Assembly: GCA_030550025.1 (NCBI GenBank)
Contig: JAUQQC010000008.1
Coordinates: 49,301-113,300 of the forward strand
Source of the DNA: Acidobacteriota bacterium
Lineage (GTDB): Bacteria > Acidobacteriota > Blastocatellia > HR10
Reading direction: 5' to 3'
DNA: 64,000 bases
Made by a program: the position numbers and the translations under genes. Each line of letters opens with the position of its first letter. The stretch's first letter is position 1. Shown here piece after piece: positions 46,163 to 55,882 of the stretch. Under the pieces are notes generated by a model. It did not search any database, was not told the origin of the DNA, and saw nothing but the letters and a program-made list of their open reading frames with translations.

Positions 46163-47548
46163 ATGTTCAAGATCCTCATCGTAGATGACGAAGCGAGTGT
46201 GAGAACGTTCGTCCAGCAGGCGCTCGCCGATGAGGAGTACGACATCCGCACGGCGGCTAACGTCCCAGAAGCCTTGGACCAAGTGCGCGAAGAGATCTTC
46301 GACCTCGTCATCACCGATCTCATGATGACCCCGCTCTCGGGCATGGACCTGCTGCGCGCTATCAAGGAGATCTCCCCGGAGACGGAAGTCCTCATGATGA
46401 CGGCCTACGGGACGATCGAGACGGCCGTGCAGGCCATGAAGCTCGGCGCCTGCGACTACATCACCAAACCCTTCCCGGTAGATGAACTTCGCCTGCGCGT
46501 CGAGCACGTCCTGGAGCGAAAGCGCCTGCAACGCGAGAACCGATGGCTGCGCGAAGAGTTGTTCCACCACTTCGGGATCGAGAATCTCGTCGGTCAGAGC
46601 CCACCATTCCTTCAGGTCCTGGAGAAAGTGCGACGCGTCGCTCCGACTGATGCGACCGTCTTGCTCACTGGCGAGACCGGAACGGGTAAGGACGTGATCG
46701 CTCGCGCGATCCACCTCCTGAGCCGTCGCGCTTCACGACCATTCATCTCGGTCAATTGCGCGGCCTTGCCGGAACAGCTCCTGGAGAGCGAACTCTTTGG
46801 ACACGCCAAAGGCGCGTTCACCGGTGCTGTCGTGAGCCGAAAAGGCTTGATTGAAGAGGCGGCTGGCGGAACGTTCTTCCTCGATGAGATCGGCTCGATC
46901 CCGCTCTCGGTCCAATCCAAACTCTTGCGCGTGCTCGAAAACAAGACCATTCGCCGCCTCGGGGAGAACCGCGAGGTCTCCGTGGACGTGCGGATCATCG
47001 CCGCGACGAATCGAGACCTGCAAGACGCCCTTCGGCGCGGCGAGTTCCGCGAAGACCTCTACTACCGGCTCAACGTCGTTACCATTCATCTCCCACCGCT
47101 GCGCGCCCGGCGCGAAGATATTCCTCTGCTGGCACACCACTTCCTCCGCCAGTTCTGCCAACGGGATCAGAAGGCGATCCTGGGCTTCAGCGAAGCGGCT
47201 ATGACCGCGTTGATGAATTACGCCTTCCCTGGAAACGTGCGCGAACTGCGCCATGTCATCGAACAAGCCGTCGCCCTCTCCTCCGGCCAATGGATCACCC
47301 CGGCCGATCTCCCCGTTCATGTGCGAATCGCGCCGATCGCTCAGGAAGAGCGAGAGACCGCGACCGTCCTGAACCAAGTCGAACGCGATCTCATCCTTCA
47401 GGCGATCCAGCGCAACGACGGTCACCTCGAACGCGCGGCCCGCGACCTCGGCATGAGCCGCGTCACCCTCTGGCGAAAGATGAAAAAGTACGGGCTCGCC
47501 AAACGATTCGTCTCCCAATCGGAGTCCCCTGAGGGGACTTCCTCGTAA
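46163..47548 (+). CDS. Sigma-54-dependent response regulator (NtrC family)
   Basis: 461 residues from the ATG at 46163 (AGGGGAAGCG upstream), which begins FKILIVDDEASVR as response regulators do. The receiver domain (1-120) has DLVITDLMMTPLSGMD with the phospho-acceptor Asp, TAYG and KPF. The AAA+ domain has GETGTGKDVIARAIH, ESELFGHAKGAFTGA (the sigma-54 contact loop), GGTFFLDEIGSIPLSVQ and RLNVVTIHLPPLRAR. The Fis-type HTH HLERAARDLGMSRVTLWRKMKKYGL ends the protein. The cognate histidine kinase is not adjacent, so the signal is unknown. No -24/-12 GG-N10-GC promoter was recognised in front of the next gene. Confidence 0.96.
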   Translation: MFKILIVDDEASVRTFVQQALADEEYDIRTAANVPEALDQVREEIFDLVITDLMMTPLSGMDLLRAIKEISPETEVLMMTAYGTIETAVQAMKLGACDYITKPFPVDELRLRVEHVLERKRLQRENRWLREELFHHFGIENLVGQSPPFLQVLEKVRRVAPTDATVLLTGETGTGKDVIARAIHLLSRRASRPFISVNCAALPEQLLESELFGHAKGAFTGAVVSRKGLIEEAAGGTFFLDEIGSIPLSVQSKLLRVLENKTIRRLGENREVSVDVRIIAATNRDLQDALRRGEFREDLYYRLNVVTIHLPPLRARREDIPLLAHHFLRQFCQRDQKAILGFSEAAMTALMNYAFPGNVRELRHVIEQAVALSSGQWITPADLPVHVRIAPIAQEERETATVLNQVERDLILQAIQRNDGHLERAARDLGMSRVTLWRKMKKYGLAKRFVSQSESPEGTSS

Positions 47549-47828
47549 CGGACGATCTCACACACGAAGGATCACCCCCTTTCCGCCTCACGGGCGTCCC
47601 TGAAGAGACAAGGCGAAAGGTTTCATCCCTGAAACGATCCGGGAAAGCGTGAAACGCTTGGGGATCGAGCGATCGGCGCGAAGTCCATCCTCTGGGTGCA
47701 GCTTACCTCTTGAGAAATCCTCCGGCATGGGAAGACTTGAGCTCATCGCGATGGGACGAAGCGCCCGCGGCTCCAAACGCACGGCTTCGGCACGCCGATT
47801 GCCTCTACTTTTTGGCGGAGGGTGTGAG
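47549..47828 (+). other. Intergenic region with small hairpins
   Basis: 280 nt between the regulator and the M64 peptidase. Two inverted repeats lie mid-way: GTTTCA/TGAAAC at 47620-47635 and AAGCGT/ACGCTT at 47645-47659. They could be a weak terminator for the regulator or leader structure for the peptidase; no T tract follows. An in-frame extension of the peptidase covers part of this stretch but lacks coding character and a signal peptide. Confidence 0.35.
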
Positions 47829-49379
47829 ATGGGGATGAAGAAGATCGTGGCACTCAGCGTCAGCATCGGATGCGCCTTGGGATACATTCCGGAAACCGTT
47901 GCTGCCCGTCCGCCGTCGTCCATGCCAACGTGGCAACTCCTCTGGTTGCATTATGACGGAGCACAATTCCAGCTCGTCGGGAGTCAAATCCACCCGCTGT
48001 CTGCTCTCCCGCCAGCGTTCCCGGCCTCCGGGACCTTCCGATTCGTCTTGGAAACTGGGGACGGGCGAATCCTTTTCGCCGGTCAATTCGACGACCCGCG
48101 TCTCATTCATGTGGACCACGTCAATGACGATGGGTCTGTTTACAGCGAGACGCTTCTTCTGCCGGAGACGATCTTCCCACTTCGAGTGCCATATGAAGAA
48201 GGAGCAGCCCGACTTCGCATCTCAGGAGACGACTTCCCCACGGTCACGTTCCCTCTTGCTCCCCCAATAGAGGCGCTCGACGTAACCGGCGCGTTGCCAA
48301 GCTACACGACGCAGACGGTGATCCGCACGGGGCCATCAGGTAATCGCCTGGATATCGTCTTTCTGGGTGACGGCTACCGCGCGACGGAGATGGAGAAGTT
48401 CGACCGAGACGTCCGTGCCTTCGCCGATCATCTGCTGAAGACCCCGCCCTACGCCGCTTACCGCCACGCCATCAACATTCACAAGGTCAACGTGATCTCT
48501 CGAGATTCGGGCATTGATCGGCCGAGCCTCGGGCTCGATCGCGATACGGCGCTGGATATGACGTTCGACTTCGAGGGCGTGCCGAACGCCGTGTATGCCC
48601 CCGTGGAGAGCGAGTACAAGATCTACCGCGCGGCCGCTCTCGTCCCCGAAGCCGATCTCATCGTCGTCCTCGTGAACGAACGAGATTTCGGTGGCTCTTC
48701 CGGGCCGCTGAAGAACATCTCGGTCGTCACGACGCACGCATTGGGACCAGAATTGCTGCTGCATGAGCTGGGCCATTCCTTCGCTTTCCTGGCCGATGAG
48801 AGTGATGGCCCCTCAGCCCCGCCCCTGCGCGAGCCGACGAAAGCGAACGTCACGCTCCAACGCACGCGCGAAGGCCTTCGGCGAGTGGGAAAGTGGGAGC
48901 ACTGGATCGAGGAATCCCAGCCCCTGCCCACGCCCGAGTCCCGCTCGGGCGTGGGATTATTCGAGGGGGGACTCGGCGCCTCGCGCGGCGTCTTTCGCCC
49001 CGCGCGCACATGCAAGATGCGAACGCTCGGCCAGCCATTCTGCTCCGTCTGCCTGGAGCAGCATGTGCTCCGCCTCTATTTCTACATTCGCCCGATCGAA
49101 GCCGTCACGCCCCCGCCAACAGCCATCGCAGAGGTCGCTGGGGATATGCTCATCTTCCGCGTGATCCCCTTGGAGCCCGCGCCGGGGACGCTACGAATAG
49201 AATGGTTCGTCAATGGCCTCCCGCTCGACTATCACGAAGCACGCCTCCATCTCCCCATCGCGACCTTCTCTGCGGGCCGGCACACGATCACGGTGGTCGT
49301 CACCGATCCGACCCCATTCGTCCGTCGGGACCCAACAGGACTTCTCTCTTCCCGCGTGAGTTGGACGCTCACGCGCTAA
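47829..49379 (+). CDS. Secreted M64-family metallopeptidase
   Basis: 516 residues from the ATG at 47829, preceded by GGAGGGTGTGAG; a second ATG follows at 47835. The signal peptide is MKKIVALSVSIGCALGYIPE with cleavage near VAA. An N-terminal beta domain (about 30-150) resembles the M64 N-terminal domain. The catalytic domain contains LDIVFLGDGYRATEMEKFDRDV, VNVISRDSGIDRPSLG, LIVVLVNERDFGGSSG and the zinc site LLHELGHSFAFLADE. The C-terminal Ig-like region (VIPLEPAPGTLRIEWFVNG) ends the protein. M64 includes IgA peptidases from Clostridium; here a scavenging protease is more plausible. Confidence 0.92.
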   Translation: MGMKKIVALSVSIGCALGYIPETVAARPPSSMPTWQLLWLHYDGAQFQLVGSQIHPLSALPPAFPASGTFRFVLETGDGRILFAGQFDDPRLIHVDHVNDDGSVYSETLLLPETIFPLRVPYEEGAARLRISGDDFPTVTFPLAPPIEALDVTGALPSYTTQTVIRTGPSGNRLDIVFLGDGYRATEMEKFDRDVRAFADHLLKTPPYAAYRHAINIHKVNVISRDSGIDRPSLGLDRDTALDMTFDFEGVPNAVYAPVESEYKIYRAAALVPEADLIVVLVNERDFGGSSGPLKNISVVTTHALGPELLLHELGHSFAFLADESDGPSAPPLREPTKANVTLQRTREGLRRVGKWEHWIEESQPLPTPESRSGVGLFEGGLGASRGVFRPARTCKMRTLGQPFCSVCLEQHVLRLYFYIRPIEAVTPPPTAIAEVAGDMLIFRVIPLEPAPGTLRIEWFVNGLPLDYHEARLHLPIATFSAGRHTITVVVTDPTPFVRRDPTGLLSSRVSWTLTR

Positions 49380-49399
49380 TGGTGTAGCCCCCATCCCCC

Positions 49400-49432
49400 G
49401 GGGCGGTGGGAGTCCTCCTTCCCACCGTCCCC
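49400..49432. terminator. Bidirectional hairpin between convergent genes
   Basis: GGGG-C-GGTGGGA (49400-49411) pairs with TCCCACC-G-T-CCCC (49420-49432), one base bulged, around an 8-nt loop. It lies between the M64 peptidase stop and the stop of the small minus-strand gene. No U tract, but the G/C-rich stem and convergent location suggest transcription end. Confidence 0.55.
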
Positions 49433-49434
49433 AT

Positions 49435-49752
49435 TCATCCCACCCGCGCTGGGGAAGATACCGTCTTCGCCTCACCGTAATGCTTCAGCTCATGAATGAG
49501 GAGACGAACGAAATACGGATGCGAGAGGCCAAAATAGGCCTTCAGCCGAATCCAGAGATCGGCCATCGCGCGACACGCGTCGAGACTGTCGAAGGATCGT
49601 CGCCGATAAAGCCCATCGGCCAAGACGTGACGTCGCACGTCCGAAGGCCACCAAGCGGCCTCGGCGTCCAAGAACGCAAGGTCCTCGAGAACCACATCGA
49701 CTTCAACGCGAGCCGAAACGCTCGCCAATTCTTCGAGCAGTTTCTCCCTCAT
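49435..49752 (-). CDS. Small protein of unknown function ending in an HExxH-like motif
   Basis: About 105 residues from the ATG at 49752 (GGAGG five bases upstream); an ATG at 49809 with AGGCGGTG upstream would give 124. The sequence is helical with many Trp and Asp residues (VVLEDLAFLDAEAAWWPSDVRRHVLADGLY, CRAMADLWIRLKAYFGLSHPYFVRLLIHELKHYGEAK over 55-95). IHELKHYGE has the letters of a zincin helix, but in a protein this small it may be chance. No family recognised. It is convergent with the M64 gene and divergent from pncB. Confidence 0.6.
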   Translation of the reverse strand: MREKLLEELASVSARVEVDVVLEDLAFLDAEAAWWPSDVRRHVLADGLYRRRSFDSLDACRAMADLWIRLKAYFGLSHPYFVRLLIHELKHYGEAKTVSSPARVG

Positions 49753-49953
49753 CGCCGCCTCCAAGTCGAAGAGTATGGCACGCCATTCTCCCGAGCACAA
49801 CGAAACCATCGGTATCACCGCCTGGCGCCGCGTTAACGCGCGATTCCCGATCGCTTGCGCAAGACGCGAACGAAGACGGATCGCGCGCTCGAATTGACGC
49901 GACCGGAGAGCTGGGCTACATTTCTCTGGCGAAACTCCGGTGAGGGATTCCGA

Positions 49954-51303
49954 ATGCGAGAGCGATCCTACGCGCTGGCGACCGATCTCTATGAACTGAC
50001 GATGGCGGCGGCCTACTTCGAGAATCGGATGAACCATCCCGCCACGTTTGAAGTGTTCGTGCGATGGATGCCGCCGAACCGGGGGTATCTGGTCGCGGCT
50101 GGACTCGCGCAGGTCATCGAATATCTACTCGAGCTGCGATTCTCCCCCCGCGATCTCGAATTCCTCCGCCGTCTGCCGGTCTTCCGACATGTCTCGGATG
50201 CCTTCTTCGACTACCTGAGCGAGTTTCGATTTCGCGGCGACGTCTGGGCCATGCCCGAGGGGACGATCTTCTTCCCGAACGAACCGATCCTGCGGATCAC
50301 AGCACCGATCATCGAGGCCCAAATCTTGGAGACCTACGTGCTCGCGTACCTCAACTTCGAAAGCGCCATCGCGAGCAAGGCGGCGCGCATCGTGGACGCC
50401 GCCCGAGGACGCGCCATCATCGAGTTCGGCGCGCGCCGCGCGCACGGCATGGAAGCCGCACTCTACGCCGCTCGCGCGGCCTACATCGGAGGCTGCGTCG
50501 GGACGTCGAACGTCGAGGCCGGATACCTCTTCGGCATCCCCATCTACGGGACGGCCGCCCATTCGTGGAACATGGCTTTCCCAGACGAGTTGGATGCGTT
50601 CCGCGCTTATCTCCGCGTCTTTCCGGAAACAACGATCCTCCTCATTGACACCTACGATACACTCCAAGGGGCACGGAAGGCGACCGCTCTCGGCCCGGTC
50701 GTCCGCGGCGTGCGACTGGACAGCGGAGACCTCGCGACGCTGAGCAAACAAGTGCGCGCGATCCTAGACGAAGCCGGCATGACCGAAACCAAGATCATCG
50801 CCAGCGGCGATTTGGACGAATATAAGATCGCTGATCTCCTCGAGCACGAAGCTCCCATCGATATCTTCGGCGTCGGCACGCAGCTCTCCACCTCCTACGA
50901 TGCCCCAACCCTCGGCGGTGTCTATAAGCTCGTGGAGGAAGAGGTGGACGGTCGTATCCTCTATAAGATCAAGCTGAGCACGGAGAAAGCGACCTATCCG
51001 GGCCGCAAGCAAGTCTGGAGGAGAACGGACGCCGAAGGCCGTTTCCTCTCCGACGTGATCGCTTTGGCCGATGAGCCCCCACCTCCCGACGCTTTTCCGC
51101 TGCTTGAGGAGATCATGCGCGGAGGCCGCCTCGTCACGCCCTTGCCCACGCTGGAGGAGATTCGAGAGCGGACGTTGGAGAACGTGCGCCGATTGCCGGA
51201 AGCCTACCGCCGTTTGAAGGATGCGGCCGAATACCCCGTCTCTCGAAGCGAACGCCTTGAAGAATTGCGACAACAGGTCATCGCAGAGCTTCAGGGTGTG
51301 TGA
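49954..51303 (+). CDS. pncB: Nicotinate phosphoribosyltransferase
   Basis: 449 residues from the ATG at 49954, with GAGGG seven bases upstream. The N-terminus SYALATDLYELTMAAAYFENRM is characteristic. FEVFVRWMPPNRGYLVAAGLAQVIEYL, the active-site His region IIEFGARRAHGMEAALYAARAAYIGGCVGTSNVEAG (spread over 153-190), YGTAAHSWNMAF, LLIDTYDTLQGARKA, RGVRLDSGDLATLSKQVR and FGVGTQLSTSYDAP follow. It makes nicotinate mononucleotide for NAD salvage. It is monocistronic by appearance and ends 4 nt from the accA stop on the other strand. Confidence 0.96.
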   Translation: MRERSYALATDLYELTMAAAYFENRMNHPATFEVFVRWMPPNRGYLVAAGLAQVIEYLLELRFSPRDLEFLRRLPVFRHVSDAFFDYLSEFRFRGDVWAMPEGTIFFPNEPILRITAPIIEAQILETYVLAYLNFESAIASKAARIVDAARGRAIIEFGARRAHGMEAALYAARAAYIGGCVGTSNVEAGYLFGIPIYGTAAHSWNMAFPDELDAFRAYLRVFPETTILLIDTYDTLQGARKATALGPVVRGVRLDSGDLATLSKQVRAILDEAGMTETKIIASGDLDEYKIADLLEHEAPIDIFGVGTQLSTSYDAPTLGGVYKLVEEEVDGRILYKIKLSTEKATYPGRKQVWRRTDAEGRFLSDVIALADEPPPPDAFPLLEEIMRGGRLVTPLPTLEEIRERTLENVRRLPEAYRRLKDAAEYPVSRSERLEELRQQVIAELQGV

Positions 51304-51307
51304 GCCT

Positions 51308-52300
51308 TCATCCCGCATTCCCTCTGAGGAGAGCACGCAGCTGCTCCTCACTGAGCTCCATGTATTGCCCCATGGCCCGGAATTTCCGATATCGCCGATC
51401 CACGAGCTCCTCGATCGATAGGTCCCGTATCTCCGCCAGAGCTTCCACGAGGAACCGATCGAGGATCTCCGCCATCTGCCGCGGATTCGCGTGCGCGCCT
51501 CCGGGCGGTTCGGGCACGATTCGATCAATGACCCCAAGCTCAAGGAGGTCCGGCGCCGTGAGCCTGAGGGCCTCAGCCGCGAGATCCGCCTTGCTCGCGT
51601 CCTTCCAGAGGATGGCCGCACATCCCTCGGGCGAGATCACCGAATAGATCGCATTCTCCAACATGAGGATGATGTCGCCTACAGCGATGGCCAGCGCGCC
51701 GCCGGACCCTCCTTCCCCCGTGATCGTCACGACAATAGGGACGCGCAAGCGCGCCATCTCGCGAAGATTATAGGCGATCGCTTCAGCCTGACCGCGTTCC
51801 TCGGCATCCACCCCCGGATACGCGCCCGGCGTGTCTACAAAGGAGAAGATCGGCCGATGGAACTTCTCAGCCAGCTTCATCGCTCGAAGGGCCTTACGAT
51901 ACCCCTCGGGCTTCGGCATCCCAAAATTGCGAAACTGTCGCTGCTTGAAATCATGCCCTTTTTGATGGCCGACTACCAACACCGGCTCCCCGTGGAATCG
52001 CGCCAGACCGCATACGATCGCCGGATCGTCGGCGAAGCGCCGATCGCCATGAATCTCAATGAAATCCTCGAAGATCCAAGAGACGAAATCGAGCGTGTAT
52101 GGGCGATCGGGATGACGCGCGAGCTTCACCCGATCCATCGCCGTCACCGGGCGCACGAACTGCTCGCGCAACCGTTCGACGCGCTGCTTGAGCGCCGTCA
52201 GCTCCTCCTGCTCCTCCCGCGTCGTCGCCCGCTGCGACAGCTCCTCCAGCCGCTTCTCCAACTCGACCAGTTCCTGCCTGATTTGCTCCTTCTCCGCCAT
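51308..52300 (-). CDS. accA: Acetyl-CoA carboxylase carboxyltransferase alpha subunit
   Basis: 330 residues from the ATG at 52300 with GGGAGAGGAA upstream. AccA and AccD form the carboxyltransferase that makes malonyl-CoA. Motifs: N-terminal coiled coil ([24 protein letters not shown]), [37 protein letters not shown] (over 82-118), [37 protein letters not shown] (over 128-164), [39 protein letters not shown] and [20 protein letters not shown]. accD is not in the window. It is downstream of the glycosyltransferase gene by about 109 nt. Confidence 0.97.
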   Translation of the reverse strand: MAEKEQIRQELVELEKRLEELSQRATTREEQEELTALKQRVERLREQFVRPVTAMDRVKLARHPDRPYTLDFVSWIFEDFIEIHGDRRFADDPAIVCGLARFHGEPVLVVGHQKGHDFKQRQFRNFGMPKPEGYRKALRAMKLAEKFHRPIFSFVDTPGAYPGVDAEERGQAEAIAYNLREMARLRVPIVVTITGEGGSGGALAIAVGDIILMLENAIYSVISPEGCAAILWKDASKADLAAEALRLTAPDLLELGVIDRIVPEPPGGAHANPRQMAEILDRFLVEALAEIRDLSIEELVDRRYRKFRAMGQYMELSEEQLRALLRGNAG

Positions 52301-52408
52301 TTCCTCTCCCCCAAACGCAGATGACGCTTCAACCGGGCATTTCCCCACGGCGAGACACGAGCCTCTGACCGGCGGCCACGTATTGTACTGCAGGAGCGCC
52401 GAGAACGC

Positions 52409-53431
52409 CTAGCCGCCGCCGACGAAGCTGCGGAACATGTGAAAGAAGTGTTCGATGTCGCGCCCAGACCAGCGCCGTGCGCTCCGCTCTCGACGCCGAT
52501 CCCGCCACACCGCTGGCAATTCCCGAAGCGCTTCCACAAGCGCCGCCCCAAAGGCCCAATCCCACCGAATCGGGATCGTCAAAGCGAGCGCGGCGACGAC
52601 CACCACGTGCTCCAGCAGCCAATCCCATTCGTCGAGGTTCTTCCAGTGAACGAGCAGCCGATTCCGTTCGCTCGCCCGTCGAATGAAGGACCGCGAGAAA
52701 CGCGGCTCGATCGTCCGGCTCGCCTCATGATACACGACGGCGCGCGGTTCGTAGCGGATCTGCCATCCACGTCGCCACGCCCTCAGGCTCAGATCTACAT
52801 CCTCCCAATAGAACGGTCGCAGCCGCTCATCGAATCCCCCGAGCTGACGCACCTTCTCCGCATCGAAGGCCGAGAACCCACCGCTGGCCAACAGCGAGGG
52901 CCACGCGCCGAAAGGTCCAGACGACCGAACGCCAGATGCTTCCCCCTCGAGCACAACGTCATAGTCCCTGTGCACTCGCCAGAACCCACGTCGGAATCGG
53001 CCGAGCTTCCCCCCACTGGCCAGCCCGCGCGTGCGTGGGTCGAGCGCCCGACAGGTCACGGCGAAAACCGCCGGATCGGAGAAGTGCGGCGCGAGATGAA
53101 AGAGGACGTCCCGCTCCACGGCCACATCGTTATTGAGGAGGAAGATCACCGGGAACCGCGCGCGACGAACCCCCACGTTCGCCGTTGGCGCGAATCCCTC
53201 TGGCCCCGACTTCACAATGACCTCCACAAACGGCGGCGCGTTCGCGCGGATCCACTCCGACGTCCCATCCTCACTCCCATCGTCCACGATCACGACTTCG
53301 ATGCGCGCCCCGATCTCCCGCTGATAAGCGCTTGCGGCGTCCACAATCGAAGGGAGAAATCGTTCGAGCAGATGACGCCCGTTCCACGTCGGGATGACAA
53401 CGCTTACATCGGGATAAGAGCGATCAGACAT
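52409..53431 (-). CDS. Family 2 glycosyltransferase
   Basis: 340 residues. The GT-A fold start VSVVIPTWNGRHLLERFLPSIV, DDGSEDGTSEWI, FAPTANVGVRRARFPVIFLLNNDVAV (metal-binding region) and ASGGFSAFDAEKVRQLGGFDERLRPFYWEDVDLSLRA (over 175-215, with the acidic WEDVD motif) match rhamnosyl/galactofuranosyl-type transferases. A hydrophobic segment near residue 270 (VVVVAALALTIPI) could attach it to the membrane. It likely acts on envelope polysaccharide. It overlaps the upstream phosphatase gene by 8 nt, so the pair is translationally linked. Confidence 0.92.
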   Translation of the reverse strand: MSDRSYPDVSVVIPTWNGRHLLERFLPSIVDAASAYQREIGARIEVVIVDDGSEDGTSEWIRANAPPFVEVIVKSGPEGFAPTANVGVRRARFPVIFLLNNDVAVERDVLFHLAPHFSDPAVFAVTCRALDPRTRGLASGGKLGRFRRGFWRVHRDYDVVLEGEASGVRSSGPFGAWPSLLASGGFSAFDAEKVRQLGGFDERLRPFYWEDVDLSLRAWRRGWQIRYEPRAVVYHEASRTIEPRFSRSFIRRASERNRLLVHWKNLDEWDWLLEHVVVVAALALTIPIRWDWAFGAALVEALRELPAVWRDRRRERSARRWSGRDIEHFFHMFRSFVGGG

Positions 53432-53774
53432 CTAGGTCCGGCAGCCAATGCTGGAGTCTTTGTCGAAGGAGGGCGATCAACTCCGGCGAATCCCGCTCGT
53501 AGATGTCCGGGATGTTCAGGACGATGATCTTCTCGGCGAGCCCCTCGACCTCAGGGAAGAGTTCGAGAAGTTGCGTCCGATGGCGATCATATCGTTCATC
53601 CATCACGAAGATGAGGTCGGCCCACTCCAGGAGATCGCGCGTCACCGGACGCGTGGCCAGCGGCGATATCCCTGCCGAACGCGCCTCATATCGTTGACTC
53701 CGCGCCAGCAGCGCCTCCGCCGTCGGCGAACGATTCTGATTCGCCGTGCAGATGAAAAGTACCCGCCGCTTCAT
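53424..53774 (-). CDS. Small low-molecular-weight-type protein tyrosine phosphatase
   Basis: 116 residues from the ATG at 53774. The phosphate loop is CTANQNRSPTAE, a CX5R motif placed right at the N-terminus after VLFI as in low-molecular-weight phosphatases. The rest (YEARSAGISPLATRPVTRDLLEWADLIFVMDERYDRHR over 27-65, IIVLNIPDIYERD) fits the compact COG4551-like subgroup. The usual DPY loop is replaced by IPDIYERD. Members are uncharacterised mostly; overlap with a glycosyltransferase gene suggests envelope-related regulation. A GATATAAT promoter sits immediately upstream, leaving a leader of roughly 9 nt. Confidence 0.88.
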   Translation of the reverse strand: MKRRVLFICTANQNRSPTAEALLARSQRYEARSAGISPLATRPVTRDLLEWADLIFVMDERYDRHRTQLLELFPEVEGLAEKIIVLNIPDIYERDSPELIALLRQRLQHWLPDLDV

Positions 53775-53789
53775 GGCCTTGAAAACCCG

Positions 53790-53818
53790 ATTATATCCGA
53801 CCCCACGACGATCGCCAA
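53790..53818 (-). promoter_or_regulatory. Promoter for the phosphatase-glycosyltransferase pair
   Basis: Minus-strand TTGGCG (53818-53813), 17-nt spacer, TATAAT (53795-53790). The predicted start is about 9 nt before the ATG at 53774, with only AAGG close to the ATG. The rest of the 203-nt gap to the next gene upstream shows nothing else. Confidence 0.55.
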
Positions 53819-53977
53819 CGCATGCCTCAGAATACGACATCCACACGCGCACAGCCCATCTCCATGATGATTCTCGCCAAGAGAATCCACCGAGGTCGGC
53901 CGAGCTCAATATTCTTTATAGCTCACGGAGACGAAGGGAAACGTCGGAAGCACCCGGCAAAGGGTCCTATCCGGGGA

Positions 53978-55882
53978 TCAATCGTCCTTGTGCTCTCTCG
54001 TGGCCTCTTCCACAAGCCACTGCGCCAAAATGAGCAGGAACCGAGAGCGCAACACCGGCGATCGAATGCTCCAGGAGACCGACCGCATCCTGTAGAAATC
54101 TTCCCGCGCAAGAAGCGCGAGTTCTGAGGGGAGGGTTATGTGATCCACGTCGGGCCGGTAGAGGAGCGAAAGTTTTCCCGGCTCATAGAGGATCCCACCA
54201 AAGGCTTCATCGCGCGCCGTGACGCTCTCTTCCGGTTTTGCTTCACCGGCCGCTTTACTCGCGTCCATCAGGACATGGAAAGCTCGCGCCGAATCCAGAG
54301 GGGCATAGAGGCCAGCGATCTCAAAGAGACATTCGGCGCGTCGGGCTGTTCGAGCTGCTCGTAAGGCCTCCTGATATGCTTTCTCCAGCAGGGTTCGACC
54401 GGGTTCTTCCTGTCCGGTTTTCAGAAACGCGCGGGCGATCTCGATGAACGCTCGCGATCGAAGTCCGAAATCGCTCAGAGTTTCGGCCGTCCGCTGGGCA
54501 TCCTCAAGCTGCCTGCGAGCCACCTGGTCCATCACTTGCCGAACCTTCACCTCCTCCACGGTCGTCTCCCGCATCTTGAGATTGGAGATCTTCTCGGCCA
54601 CTTTCCGAGCCTGGTCGGCGGGACTCTTGAGCGCCAGCTCACGCAAGCGCCGATCCCGCATGCGGGCGCTGGGCTCTCGTTCGATCTCTTGTATCTGCTC
54701 TTCGACTGTGCCCTCGGCCTCGCTCCACGGCCGTGCGGGCCGTTGCTCGACCGGGAGCGCATGGGCGAGCGCCTGCGCATAGAGGGTGAGGAGAGCCACC
54801 CGTGGAGGGTCTTCGAACTTCTGAAAAAGCGGAAGATAATCGGAGCCAAGAGACCGAATAAACGAGCGCGTCTCGCGCCGTAGGGCGATCGCTGGATTGG
54901 CTCGCGCCTGCTGCCAGAGGGATTCGGCCCGGGCCAAAGCTCGTGCGAAAATCGCCCGCGCCTCCTGCTCCAGAGGCGCCAGCGAATCGGCCGCTCGAAA
55001 GCGACGACCCAAATACGCTCCCAAAACGGCCAGAGCTGAATCTTCGGGCACCGTCGCGAAACGAGAAAAAACCACCCGAAAGAGAGCGTCGCCCACATCG
55101 GGAGAACTCGTCGCCGCCGAGGTCAGAAGCAGGCTCGCTACCGATGGGATCCCATGGCCCGGAGATAACGCCCGACTCACCATGTCGGCAAAAAGGGAGA
55201 CATCACGCGAGGTTTCCCCCGCCAACGACGCATCCCACAATATCCCCAGCATCTCTTGATAGAGCGCTTCCCGCGTGAGCCCGCTTGTCGAACGCTCGGC
55301 CTCTCCCTCGAACCGCTCGATGAGACGACCGGCGAATCTCGCATCCCGCCGAACCACCCGGTGAAGGAGTTCTCGAAAGAGCGCCCGCCGAGCCTCGATG
55401 CTCGCCCGTTCTTTGTCACGCTCGACTCTCACCTCTAGAGGCGCGATCTCGCCCATCAACCTCTCGAACAGGGAACGCCCGGCGCGTTCCTCAAGCGCCC
55501 AGAGAAGATCGGCCGCCTGGATACGAATCCGCAACCGCTGCGGAGGATCGGCGATTCGTTCGGGTTCCTCAAGGACCTCCTGCACAAGCAGGAAGGCCTC
55601 CCCTTTCTTCTCCTCGGCTCCCTGCTCTTTCTCCAACTCGCTCGGCTTCTCTCGAGGGTTGTCCTTTCGTACCGCCTGCGATTGTTCCCGCGGCAGAAGA
55701 TGAACCCGAGCGGCAGATTGCCCCCGACAGGGGAGAACTCCACCGAGAATGAGCGCTCCTCCGACAAGCCCGACGAGAAAATTCCTCCCTCGATGAGATG
55801 ACCGGAAGCTCCATTTCTCACTCTGAGAGGCAGGGAGCAACTCCTGACTCCAAGCTGTAGGCGATGGTCGGGATTCTCTCAT
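53978..55882 (-). CDS. Large membrane-anchored helical-repeat protein, function unknown
   Basis: 634 residues with GGAGGGAGGCGAAC before the ATG. A ~35-residue polar N-terminus precedes a helix (NFLVGLVGGALILGGVLPC), then an almost entirely helical body with TPR-like or alpha-solenoid character: LRIRIQAADLLWALEERAG, AEKISNLKMRETTVEEVKVRQVMDQVARRQLEDAQRTAETLSDFGLRSRAFIEIARAFLKTG (over 430-490) and CLFEIAGLYAPLDSARAF. It has no catalytic motif. Similar long proteins recur in Acidobacteria genomes beside signalling or secreted proteins, but no named family is recognised. It follows the broken thioredoxin-like gene by 88 nt. Confidence 0.8.
   Translation of the reverse strand: MRESRPSPTAWSQELLPASQSEKWSFRSSHRGRNFLVGLVGGALILGGVLPCRGQSAARVHLLPREQSQAVRKDNPREKPSELEKEQGAEEKKGEAFLLVQEVLEEPERIADPPQRLRIRIQAADLLWALEERAGRSLFERLMGEIAPLEVRVERDKERASIEARRALFRELLHRVVRRDARFAGRLIERFEGEAERSTSGLTREALYQEMLGILWDASLAGETSRDVSLFADMVSRALSPGHGIPSVASLLLTSAATSSPDVGDALFRVVFSRFATVPEDSALAVLGAYLGRRFRAADSLAPLEQEARAIFARALARAESLWQQARANPAIALRRETRSFIRSLGSDYLPLFQKFEDPPRVALLTLYAQALAHALPVEQRPARPWSEAEGTVEEQIQEIEREPSARMRDRRLRELALKSPADQARKVAEKISNLKMRETTVEEVKVRQVMDQVARRQLEDAQRTAETLSDFGLRSRAFIEIARAFLKTGQEEPGRTLLEKAYQEALRAARTARRAECLFEIAGLYAPLDSARAFHVLMDASKAAGEAKPEESVTARDEAFGGILYEPGKLSLLYRPDVDHITLPSELALLAREDFYRMRSVSWSIRSPVLRSRFLLILAQWLVEEATREHKDD

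Noticed and set aside
49829-49954. Extended pncB start at 49855
   Set aside because: The 33 extra residues are basic and unlike the family; the ATG at 49954 has a good ribosome-binding site and the canonical N-terminus.
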